From: Cytospora piceicola | Taxonomy: Eukaryota > Ascomycota > Sordariomycetes > Diaporthales > Cytosporaceae | Length of the DNA stretch: 64,000 bases | Direction: 5' to 3' | Assembly (NCBI GenBank): GCA_023375675.1 | Contig: JALQBC010000043.1 | Location: forward strand, 186,001 to 250,000 | In this document: positions 45,156 to 56,006 of the stretch, piece by piece | Layout: every line of letters begins with the position of its first letter | How positions within the stretch are numbered: the first letter of the stretch is position 1 | Made by a program: the position numbers and the translations under genes | Notes under the pieces: model-generated | The model's database searches: none | Told to the model about the DNA's origin: nothing | What the model saw: only the letters and a program-made list of their open reading frames with translations

Positions 45156-47282
45156 GACGACCGAGTTTCTCGTCGATATCTCAGCAATATATGGCGACCG
45201 GTTCACGAGGAGTGAGGAAATTCCAGCGAGTTGGAACTTGACCTGGCTGAGGCGGATATATGGACGACTTCCCCTGAACTGAGCAAGAGACAGCTGCTAC
45301 ATCCCAAGAGGAAAAAGGCCGGTGATGATCCAATATTTGTACATGCTGGACCGTGTAGATCACTTCAGGGGGGGGAGCAAACATGCGGGCCCCAACCAGC
45401 CAGCGCACGCAATGCACATCCCCGAACCCTTCTCTGGTTCAAGCTTTTCTGCCTCCATAGTGGTGCGACGCTAGATGCGAACTGCCGCTTCGAGAAGGTA
45501 TCATACCGCAACCTTGGGAGGAAGTTGGGCCCAATGGAAGCATAAAATGTGTTTTCCGGCAGGGGGGTATTTTCTTCTGGGCGCCCAGAGACACGATTTC
45601 ACATGATCTATTGTTTCGAACCCCGGGATGGCGGAGTTGCAGTGGTCGCATTATGAAGCGCAGACATTATGCTATACCTGTAACGGCAGTTCGGGAGGGG
45701 CCCATGGAGTGTCCGATAGCAGTCGATTGTATCTCTATGTTTCCTCCAGGGCGGAGTATAGCTGACGCCCCGAGGCATTTCAGGAGACCTTCCCTTTTCG
45801 GCGTGGCTGGAGGCCCTTCCAACCCTCTCATTCGCCTCCAGTGGCAGCAGTTCCTAACATTTACACGTGCCGATCCTTGAATTGAGGTATTCTGGTGCGT
45901 CCAATCAAGATTCAATCTCCACCGTGATGTGTATCGATATGGCCTGTGTCCTGGCAAGGCTATGTGTGTGCTAAGGTGACATCGCTGAATAAAGTAGGTA
46001 CTTTTTGCCGACCTTGGAAGTCTCCAGATGTTAGTGGATCTGCCGAGGGTCGTAGCCTACCAGTTTTTAACGCATTATGGTACAGGCTAGAAAGTCGTAC
46101 ATGTGACCTTTATTCAATCTGGACACGATAGAAGTCCATGAGCCCTCATGAATGCCACTTACAGAGCGGAGGTCGCCGTCAACTGGTCAACTAGCGCTGC
46201 ACAGTGGTCACAGACCAATCGATTCTTGAGCTATAATAGTGCAGAATATGAAACTAGGAGACATACAGTCGTCTGACCCAGCTGCTTCAATGTTCCATGA
46301 GTCGGACTTTGCGGAGAAGGTTGATGTCGTGATCTGCATCTGCATTAAGGTCAGCCGACTTGGTTGGCCGGACAGGAAAAAGGGAAGGTCGTGATCGCTT
46401 CAACAGGATGATGTGGACCATGTCATATCAAGTCGATGAGGGCGAGCTGCCTTAACGGCTCGTAGTCGCACGAAGTTTTATGGGTATTCAGGGAATGAAA
46501 TTTATACATAATGATTGCCAGCCGACACATGCATGTTCAGTCCCAGAATTTCGTAGCTTCTGCGACTGCAGTGGGGTTTGTAGAGCCCCGTCGAGAACAT
46601 GTTATTAGGTGGTGAGACCCCTCAGGAAAATTGGTCTAATTAGGAAACAATAAGTCTGTAGACCACTGAAGATGTTAATTGACATCATTATCTGGGTACC
46701 ACATGTGAGGCATTGGTTCCGCCCAGAGCTTTACGTGGGAAAGAATACCGGGGCCTCCATATTGTCTCACTGCTCCTTGTCGATGTGGATGAGTCCATTA
46801 GAAAAGCGGAAAGAGGACCTGTACACTTATTTGTTACTTCTTCTCTGTTTCTCTTCCTTCGACGTTGTAGCACCTGAGCTATAATTAAGCGCCGCCATCC
46901 CAAGACTTCATGTACAGATGTACCCCATCCTCAGTACTTTAACCACAAAGCAAATTCTCTCATCCATATCATTGCACAGTCTCCAGTTATCAAAATCCCT
47001 GGAGCAGGGGAGCAAGTACAGCCGGCCTCAATGGCAACTGCGGGTTCCATGATCAATAAACAGCCTGTAACCATTCCCAAACCAGAGGCTATCACCATCG
47101 AACGCTTCCTCCTAATACTCCAAGGCTCCTATATACCCTTCCACGTCTCGTCATTCATAGCTTCTCCTGAGACAGGCATGCAGCTCCTCCCGTACCCATC
47201 ATTTCAGCGGCATGGCCATCTCCACGCTCGAAAGTGGCGTCGAAAGGTTACGCTCGTCACGGTCCCAACGTCCGAGTCACTC
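45156..47282. other. Intergenic, no gene seen
   Basis: About 2.1 kb. The carboxypeptidase promoter has TATA-like sequences near 45188 and 45255. The part from 46000 to 47000 is AT-rich without coding signal. Confidence 0.45.
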
Positions 47283-47886
47283 CTATTCATACTCGTGGGG
47301 GTGCTGTATGACAAAGGGGATGGTCGTGAAGACTAACATTGGCCACTGGTTGGCTAATATGTACCCCTGGTGGCCCTGAATGTACTCAATCGTGCGGAAG
47401 AGATCCCGGACCATGATGGCGGCGATGACGGCGTACATTCATTATGTAGAGAACCTTGGTCCAGGGGTTACCAGCCTCGGCCCTCCTCCAACCGCGGAGG
47501 CCGGGAGAGGTCTGGCGGCCGTACCGGGTGTTGAGGATGATGACGGTGACCAGCATGAAGATAGACTTCATGATATAGGGAGCGAGCCTATCGACGTGCC
47601 AGTGAGCTATGGTGTAGCCGACGTAGCAAATTGCCTCAACCGTGTGTTTTCTATCGCGGGTCAATAAGTCTTCTCTTTTGCTCTGGAACTGGAGAGGAGG
47701 CTCGACATACCCAGACATCCAGGAACAGATGGGATGTGGAATCACACACGGTGGCGGACCATGCGCCAGCCGTGAAAAGCGAAGGAGAATGCGAACAGGA
47801 CTATGAAGACAATGACGGCCGGGAGAGGGGGAGCATTAATTAGTTCCAGAGGTAATAGTCGCCTTTGTATGGAAGAACTTGCAACA
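47283..47886 (-). pseudogene. Decayed RTA1-like membrane protein gene
   Basis: Read on the minus strand, pieces in different frames line up with the seven-helix RTA1 (lipid-translocating exporter-like) family: PYKGDYYLWN near 47850, AVIVFIVLFAFSFAFHGWRM, EAICYVGYTIAHW...RLAPYIMKSIFML, and FRTIEYIQGHQGYI ending in IQHPHEYE at 47283. Breaks seen: a stop right after the first piece, a frame change before the second, TGA where a Trp is expected after RMVRHRV, a frame change near 47450, and loss of about 100 residues in the middle of the fold. One break (near 47650-47710) may be a true intron. The accumulated lesions argue for a pseudogene. Confidence 0.5.
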
Positions 47887-49359
47887 TCACGACTTTATCT
47901 CTTTTTTCGAGGGGCTTATCCATGAATACAGTTTGTTGGTTATTGGTGTTGTCGTTTTCCGTTGTCTATCCACCTCCGCCCGGGCGGCCGGGTTATATGC
48001 CGTTGCTCTGAATATCCCCTGATATACTTTTTGTGCCTATTTGTGATGTTTTCAGTAAGTCGATGATCCCGGGAGTAGTTGGAGTCATTGCAATGGGCTG
48101 AGGTTTTCCAAATATCAACAGAAGCATGGGAAACCTTGATTCTTTATAACAAGCAGAATTTATTGACGTCCACGCCGGATCTCAAACCGACGCGAGCTAT
48201 AATGCACTTTCTCCTCATGTTGGAAGTCAGCGGTCTGCTATCTACGCCAAGACCGAAATATGCTGGGACTTGAAGGCTTGGGCACTTACTTGTGAAACAG
48301 AATACGCCCAGGTGTCTTTGAGGCTTGGGTACCTGGGTATATATGTGGAGATCCGAATACATCCAAAAACCAGCGTATGAGGCCTGGATTTTGAGTGGTC
48401 CGTACCCTCATGGCTTCGTGTCAGTCTAATAGTGGTCTGGCCAAAAGCGTGTTATCAAATATGCTATGAATCCCAGAGGAGAATCCACATTTCAAGGTAT
48501 TTAGGTCCAAGCATAATTATATCAGCGTCGATGCAGTGAAGAAAGGTTTACCTCACTTCTGGCTACGCGCTCATTGAATAAAAAACGCCAAGTTTATAGA
48601 CCATTTTGCCGGCATATGTGATACCCTGTCATATAGCCGCATCTCCTCGTCTGCTAGACTCTCCCATGGGAGGGGACATTTGTCCTAATACCTAGCTGGC
48701 AATAAGCCCCCTGTCCACTCCCGTGGTTCTGAATAGGCTTATCGTCTACTTCGCGAAGGTGTTCGGATTTTATGTAATGTGCAGTGTTCTCCTTCATCTA
48801 TTCCCGTCCGGGGGGGCTGTGTAATAGGCTTGCTTGTTCCCTGATTGAGATTGGCCTAATTACATGTATCCTTGACAAGCTGTCATCTTGACATGGCTCC
48901 GCCCGTTCGCATACCCGTGCACGTAGCCTAGCTGCAAATGATAGTGAGGTACTAGGGCTGAGCTAAGTCGTGGCAAGATATCGGGCAGATTAGATTATCA
49001 TGGCCTGCAGCTAATGAATGCACGCTAGGCGTGTATGGGCGATTTGGGATATATATAGTCAAAGTCCTATGCATGTTTTGCATGAACTTGCTCCACCTGG
49101 GAGTCTGCTATTCGTTATTGTCTGATTTGGTCAACTTGATTACCTGGGTAGTTCCGCTTGGATATGTTGTTGGTTATGCAAGTGTTGGCTGTGCGGCTGA
49201 TGGTCATGCAAGTGTTGGTTGGCCTGCTTCCAACTTTCATTTCCATGTCCTTTATTTATTCACACCACATTTGCATCAATTTGCTCAAATTTTCCCGTTC
49301 TTACCTTCATTGTCTCTACTCACTCAATCCCACCATTCTCTTGTACCAAGCACGGCAGA
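47887..49359. other. Intergenic, no gene seen
   Basis: AT-rich, about 1.5 kb, short frames only. The last 150 bp before the SDR gene are pyrimidine-rich, like a promoter/leader. Confidence 0.45.
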
Positions 49360-50417
49360 ATGGATATTACAGGCTATGCTTTCGTTACAGGTGGAGGTAA
49401 GGAGTACGCCCTTTTCTAACAATTGCTTTGCCCGTTGCCGGGTTCCATCCGTGTTCGATTCTTGTTTCGTGCAATAATTCCTAATATGTCTTCGTAGCAA
49501 GCGGAATCGGCAAGGCATGCTGCTTGGCCTTTGCCAAAGAGGGTGCGCGTGGTGTGGTCGTGGCGGATATCAACATCGAAGCTGCGCGAGAGACAGTCGC
49601 TCAGACTCAGACAGTGGCTGCGCATCCTGAATTCAAAGCCGAGGCAGTCCAAATCGACGTCAGTGTTGAGGATTCTGTGAAGGCTGCCATAGTGCGAGCC
49701 ACCCAGCTCTTTGGTCGAATCGATTACGCAGTTCACTCTGCTGGGGTAAGTCGTGTCCTGTGTAAACGAGGACCGTCATATAGTCCGCTCTCACACCTTG
49801 CTTGTGGCTGACATTTCGCGTTCAAAGATACCCGGGGGGACATTCGATCCCATCGCCGAGGCCAGCTTTGTCGACTTCAAGCACCTGGTAGATGTCAACA
49901 TTCACGGAACCTTCCTGTTCACCAGCCTGGTTTCAGCAGCCATGAAGACCCAAGAGCTCCACCAAGCAAGCCCGACAGATCCAGAGCGTGGAACTACTCG
50001 AGGAACGATTGTCAACTTGGCTTCCGTATCTTCATTCATGGCAGTTCCTAGCATGGTGCAGTACACCACGTGCAAGCATGCAATCATCGGTATCACCAAG
50101 ACTGCTGGTGAGTACATTCCGAGCCCCTTAAGGCAGCCTGTACTTATGTATTACCTACAGCTCTGGACAACGCACCTCTTGGAATCAGGGTAAACTGTGT
50201 CTGTCCAACTTGGACAGATACTCCGATGACCCGGCGGGCAACTGAAGTGGCTCCGGGACTTGAGCAGGCACTCATGGCCACGATACCATTGGGACGCCTG
50301 GGAAGACCAGAGGAGGCCGCTGATGCTGTCATCTTCCTCTGTAGCTCAAAGTCCAGTTTCACCACCGGAACTAGCCTGGTCATGGATGGAGGAATGACCC
50401 TATCATGCAGGACCTAG
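49360..50417 (+). CDS. Short-chain dehydrogenase/reductase
   Basis: Classical SDR oxidoreductase using NAD(P)(H). Exons 49360-49396, 49498-49745, 49828-50107 and 50161-50417 give 273 residues. The Rossmann glycine motif VTGGASGIGKA spans intron 1, and VVADI contains the acidic residue after beta-2, which favours NAD(H). The DYAVHSAG block, catalytic Ser in NLASVSSF and the YTTCK Tyr-Lys pair are present. The C-terminal MDGGMTLSC fits the usual end. Substrate unknown. The first ATG (49360) gives the standard start. Confidence 0.92.
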
Positions 50418-50625
50418 ATCGATGGTCGCCTGTGGATCGTGCATGTGTTGCTACAACTGCAGGTTGTGTACGATCCTCGATTATAAGTCGAGCTTTACAC
50501 TATTTTGCTCTTCTTCGTACTTGATAGAAAACAGGAAATCAAGATAGGTCGAAATGACCCTTCATCTTCGTTACAGCTCCCGGATCTCTTGAAGTCAAGT
50601 TTCGCTTCGCAACGGCTTCTTCCGG

Positions 50626-50829
50626 TTGGACTATTTGGAAAGGGCCCCCAAAGAATTAGCTGGATTTATTCATGCGGATGCTACCTCTTCAACTAATAAA
50701 TATGTGCCTAGGTTTAAATTAGAAAATCATATTAAGGAGTTAGAATTGCGTAATAAAATAGAAGAAATTCTTAAAGTTGGTAATGTATTACCTATTAGCT
50801 ACCCCGGCGGGCACCTAGAGTATATATAG
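50626..50829 (+). other. AT-rich open frame of foreign character, no start codon
   Basis: A 68-codon frame with no ATG ends at TAG 50827-50829. From about 50640 to 50800 its codons are strongly A/T-ending (TTA, AAT, GAA, ATT), unlike every other gene here. It encodes a charged helical stretch (HIKELELRNKIEEIL). It may be a relic of a mobile element or transferred DNA; I do not recognise it. Confidence 0.3.
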
Positions 50830-52388
50830 AAATAGTAACCCTACTGTGGTATTAAAAATCAATCCCAACCGACGTTTTAGAACACGTTATGGGAGTCTTT
50901 CGTTCATTGATCAATCAGGTTCCTTCAGCCCGATTCCGCAATGAGATATATTTCCGTATTGGGCTGCCTACCGCTCGTTGATCGACAGGCTTCCAGCAGC
51001 CAGCCGAAAATTTGTTTGCTCAACACTTGGTCATGCCCCTCTCGAACCCACTCGTCCCGTCCTCTTGCATCTTGTCACCCTTTTCCTTGGGAGAAATCTC
51101 AACAGTGTCTCACGTGGCGTTGCACTTGGCAAACTCCAGGTCACGAGGACATCTTGTCCTTCCGATTCTGCACCCTCCCAGTGCTCCCCCCCCCCTCCCC
51201 CGGAGAGGACGTCGTCCTCGTGACCTTCACAAAGTCTGGTAGATGCGAGACCATTGCGCCAGTATATATAGCCTTCCAACCCTCCTCACGGGCAGGGTTG
51301 GCCGGACGTGCAGCGTCTCCACATAGGTTGAGTTACACGTATTCGGATAGCGACCTTCATCTCTGCAGCCACTCGATCGCCAGTCACACACCACGCACGC
51401 ACGCCGCCGCAAGGTGACCAGCAACAGCGGCGCGCACCGGGAGGCTGAAAGAAGTAAAAAATGACACATCTGCATGGCGCAGCCGTTATAGCCAACGGGA
51501 ATCGACCGCGCAAGCGAGCTGCCCCCAACGGTAAGCCACATGAGTGACACAATGCCCTCACGATTACCGCCTTGATGTTGGTCCCCGTCCCCCGTCCCCG
51601 TCACCCCGTCACCACATGATCGCCTCGCGGATGGCCCATCCGGCTTGCACGGGTCGACAGACACCTTCTCATGTACGTATAGGGACACTGCATCGTGCAG
51701 TAGGAGGGAGTCGTCACAGGTTACACGACAGGACAGGGTCAGAAAGAGATGCACCATAAGGACAGCAATATACGGAAGCTGAGATGCGCGGGCCGAGGCC
51801 TGCTATTTGACCAAAAACAATCGGGTCCATGAGTGATCTACAGAACAATTTAGAGAGGGAGATAAAATTCCACATTCTACGTGTATGAAGCTCGGGAGCA
51901 ATGGGATCTCATAGAGGGTCGTCAGATCAGATAGAGGGCGACCGACGGGAACAATCCGGCATGGAAGAGGATCCTAGCGGCAGGCTCCGGCCGCCTCCCT
52001 TAAACTGGGACCGAGCGGTGGGACTGCAACATCACTTTACTGAACCCGGATCGCGATTGGGCGGGCAGACCTCGTGGCGTAGCGACCCGACATGGACCAT
52101 GCGGGGATTTCTGCTTGTGGTTATCAAAAGCGGCCCGGCAGTATGGAACCGATTCTGTTAGGCCCAAGGGAATCGCTAGACATGGAACCAACGAGCAGGG
52201 AAAAAGCATACTGCTGGAGAATAGTGGCTTTCGCCGCCCGGCGGGAGGTCCAGACTTAAGAAAACCTTGGGGGCACAGCTGCTTGAGTGCCCCATATTCA
52301 CTGCCACCCTGACCATCCTCCTACATATAACGTCTCTCTAGTCCTCGCTCGTCATCCAAGCGGCCTGCCCATACCATTTTCGTCCAAT
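50830..52388. other. Intergenic, no gene seen
   Basis: About 1.6 kb with a 10-C run at 51186-51195. A 176-codon minus frame (51227-51757) is Cys/Arg-rich and without family features; not called. An intergenic GAACCCGGATCGCG-type GC-rich segment precedes the oxygenase. Confidence 0.4.
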
Positions 52389-53547
52389 ATGGTCATCGTA
52401 CGAGCGGCCACGCCGGATTTCCACATCCCGACCATAAACATCGCCCCTTATCTCCAGAACCCGTCGGGCGATGCCGCCAGACAGGTCGTCCGGGATGTCG
52501 GAAACGCATGCGCCACGGTCGGCTTCTTCTCCCTGGTCGGGCATGGCATACCACGGCACATACAGGACGACGTCTTCAGGGCCGCAAAGAAGCTCTTCGA
52601 CCTGCCGCCCGAGGAGAAGCGGGCGCTGAGGCACCCGCTCATGAAGAACAGGGGTTACGAGTTCATAGGATCCCAGGCGTTGCAGGTCGGCACACTGCCT
52701 GACCTGAAAGAGGTAAGTGGTCTGCCCGTCGACGATTAGTTCCAGGGGTATTTTCGCCGGACCTTGACTGACAAGAGACGTAGGGTTTCTACATCGGCAA
52801 GCACATCCCAGCAGAGTCAGAGAAGGTCAGGGCACATCCGGAACTGCTCGGGGAGAACATATTTCCCGCCAACCTCCAGGACTCAGATTTCAGGAAACCG
52901 GCCGAGGCGTACTACTCCGCTGTTCTAGACCTGTCCTTCAAAGTACTGGAGATCCTGGCCAAAGGACTGCCGTACGGTGACGACATATTCCAGGACTTCG
53001 TCTCCAATGACCCTGTATGTGTCATGAGGCTGCTACATTACCCCCCACAGGCCTCTCAGGATAAAAGGCAGCTCGGCGCGGGAGAACACACAGATTTTGG
53101 TAAGTTGGGACTCCCTCTCACCCGTCCTCACCCCGGGGGGGGCCACAATGTTGCTCTGGCTGACATCCACCACCAGGGGCCATCACACTGCTCCTACAAG
53201 ACACGTCAGGCGGCCTTGAGGTTCTGGACCAGAACACCAACACCTGGCATGCCGTGGCGCCCAACCCGGACGCGTACGTCGTCAACATAGGGGACATGCT
53301 GGCGCTGTGGACCAAGGGCATCTACAAGAGCACGGTGCACCGGGTCATCAACAAGAGCGGCGGGGACCGGTACTCTGTGCCGTTCTTCTTCGACGGCAAC
53401 GCCGAGGTCAAGCTGAAACCGTTTGATGGCAGCGAGCCCGTCGGCGGGAAGATCATCACGGTCGAGGACCACATGCTTGAGCGGCTGGGGACTTCGTATG
53501 AAAGAGTCGAGCGGGGCTCTGGCCAGACTGTCTCGGCCTCTGCTTGA
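52389..53547 (+). CDS. 2-oxoglutarate/Fe(II)-dependent dioxygenase (isopenicillin-N-synthase-like)
   Basis: Non-haem iron oxygenase with the DIOX_N plus 2OG-FeII domain pair. Exons 52389-52712, 52784-53099 and 53177-53547 give 336 residues. DIOX_N: IPTINIAPYL, GFFSLVGHGIP, FFDLPPEEK-like. The catalytic core has the iron ligands His and Asp in GEHTDFG (the Gly codon is split by intron 2) and His in STVHRVIN; the 2-oxoglutarate Arg/Ser pair is in RYSVPFF. Enzymes of this type hydroxylate or desaturate small molecules, often secondary metabolites; the substrate is not predictable. No biosynthetic core gene is adjacent. Confidence 0.94.
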
Positions 53548-54400
53548 GCCTCGGGAGGAACAGGACATTCCGTTTTGATTTTGACGAGTGGGCTAGGAGC
53601 ATACCCGTGTGTTTTTTTATTTTGCTGTGGATTGCATCAGCCGAGGGGCGTTAGGTACAAAGCATCGTGTCAGAGAAAAATTGCATTTAATATTCGGAGG
53701 ATGTCAGTGTAGCTTCCAAGCCAGCTTAGCAATTAATCATCCCATACCACCAAACCCTTCACCCGTCGTCTTCAGCCCCCCCCCCCCTCCCAAGTCCCCA
53801 CCCCCACGTCAGACGTACCTGTAGATTTAAGCGAAGCTCAGCCAAGCAAGCCAAGCTTCTGTCAGTTTGGAACATCTCGTCAACCCCGGGCGGAAGGAAC
53901 CAGGTACATCCTCGCACAGCCGGATCATGGCGGGTGTGACGTGACACCAGATCTGTGATGTGTGTGTTCCCGAGGGATGGGGAGCAAATCAGAACCGGCG
54001 GAACACGACCCAACGGTTCGAGGTTGGCGGTTGGTACCCGTCAGGATGCACAAAGCCATGCTTCCACAGACTCCATGCTGTCTCATACGGTTCAAGATCC
54101 AGCATTTGAGACATCCAAAGCTGGCCGCCTGACCAGGCAGGCGGTGTGTCCAAGCTCAGGATGAGCAATGGATACACTCGCTTTGGCCGATCGACACGTG
54201 GATGGCTTTCTTGTATTGCTTGTGCGGTTGTCTTGCTTGCTCGGTCCCAATCACGCCTGGCCTGGGGTTCGTAGTACAGGGCGAAACCATCGGGTGCGCT
54301 CTTGCTCGATACACGTAGGCCAAGATCAGAGATCTGCACTGTGAACTCCTGCTCTCACAGAGCGTACCGCCACGCCGCCGAGTTCTCCCACCCCCCGACC
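53548..54400. other. Intergenic, no gene seen
   Basis: Contains a 12-C run at 53776-53787. A 116-codon minus frame (53989-54339) has no recognisable features. Confidence 0.4.
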
Positions 54401-56006
54401 TCAGAAGTTTTCGGCCGCTTCCGGATCCTCCGCCACCTCAGGCCTGTTCTTGGCAGTGGAGGCTCTCCCCTTTTCGCCCCTTCCGCCCACGGTTTCGGCG
54501 GAGGGATCCCATGACCCGGTCACCTCCTTGTCCCATTGGTCGTTCCTATACTTGAAGTACACCCTGAGACTAGAGGCTAAACTGGCACTGAAAAACTTGA
54601 AACCCACGCAGACTATTATCTACTTGGCATAGTAGGGGCCTACGCCCACTGGGAAGACCCGAGGGACCAGGAGAGAACCGCACTGGCTGATGAAGTTCAC
54701 CAGCGCGATGCCGACCCCATCGATCGTTTGGTGTCTCTGCGGTAGTCGCTCAAACGCCAAATCCAGCGTGTTCGCGATGGCCGGGAACACCCCAGAAGCA
54801 GCCAGGAAGACGCCTGCGTACCTCACAGAGACGGTCTTGCTAGCGGGCGAGCATCACGTAAGTCCGCGCGGCCCAGGAGCGACAGGCAGCCCATCATGAC
54901 TCCCTTCTGGTGGCTGCGGCCCGCCGACCCATGTGCCGAGGATGCAGGACCCGAAAGGACAGGAAAGACACGGCGGGTGCCATCAGGCCCTGGGCTTTGA
55001 CGGATGTGAAGCCCGTGCTCTTCAGGGCTGCTGGTAGGAACACGGACAGCGATGCGAACGCAATTTTACATCTAAACATGCTGGTCTGGACCCACGCCCG
55101 AGATGGTCCCGAGCACCTCGAGCACCTTGCGGGGGCTCGACCGTGCCGCTCTCCTAGCCCGTGGCCGCGGGCGCGCGCGCAGTGGACCTCTTCTCCCCGG
55201 TGAGCAAGCGGGCGCCGGCGGCCGAGTCCGGGAGGGCCAGGAAGACGATGAAGAGGAGCCGCCAGCCCGGGGCGGCGGCGTGGCGGCCCGAGGTGATGCC
55301 GTAGGCGAGGGCGCAGGTGAGGGTCGTCGCGAGCGGCGCGGCCGAGACGAAGATGCCGCGGCGGGTGCCGAGCTCCCTCCGAATGTAGTAGAAGGAGAAG
55401 GGATAGGGCATGCCCGGGCCGAAGCCCGCCTCGGCCGCCGCCAGGAACCGGCGGCATGTTATCAGGCCTTGCCAGTTGAGCCTGGCGGCCTGGAGTATGG
55501 AGCATGGAGGCTACCGCCCAGATGAAGATGCATTGCAAGTTTGGGGGTTAGTTAACACAGGGCTTTAGATGGGGGATACAGAAAGTGGTAAGCTCGCAGA
55601 TTGAGAGACATGTTCTTGAATGCATTACAGTCTGCCACGGATGCTAATTATTGCAGAGGCCCAAATATGAGGGGAAAGATCTTCCACATCAATGTCAGCA
55701 AATCGAAGAGGACAAGGCCGATGTAGAAGATCGTGAGCGCCACTGGTATTGGCCGCCGCTCACGCCAAGAGCCTCACTCATGCCGGCGGTCTCAGCATTT
55801 CCAATATTGAACCGGTCTAGCACTGCGGCCAGGTAGCACAGGAACGCAACCAGTGCCAACCTTCGATCCAACTTGCGGATCAGGCTTTCCTCGGTGGCGG
55901 CATCGAACTCGACCTCGTGCTCTGAGGAGCTGCTGGCTGGTGTCTCAGGAGTCGTAGGGTCCCGGCTCGAGGCCGGTCCGGCCAGTGTGGTTTCACGGGG
56001 TATTGT
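54401..56006 (-). pseudogene. Broken MFS transporter gene, Dal5/anion:cation symporter type
   Basis: On the minus strand, transporter segments appear in order but in changing frames: EEFDAATEESLIRKLDRR-like cytosolic N-terminus, CYLAAVLDRFNIGNAETAGM (helix 1 with the DRxNIGNA motif), LTIFYIGLVLFDLL, FLAAAEAGFGPGMPYPFSFY, GIFVSAAPLATT, then SLSVFLPAALKSTGFTSVKAQG, RYAGVFLAASGVFPAIANT, and GFKFFSASLASSLR at the end. Lesions: one base missing near 55740, a frame change near 55480, a deletion after WRLLFIV, a frame change near 54940, and a TAG at 54620-54622 within the last loop. No start codon remains in frame. Allantoate/vitamin-type substrates are typical of the family. Clearly non-functional as it stands unless several assembly errors coincide. 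Confidence 0.75.

Noticed and set aside
51227..51757. 176-codon minus-strand frame
   Set aside because: Cys/Arg-rich, no start context, no recognisable domain and no splice support.
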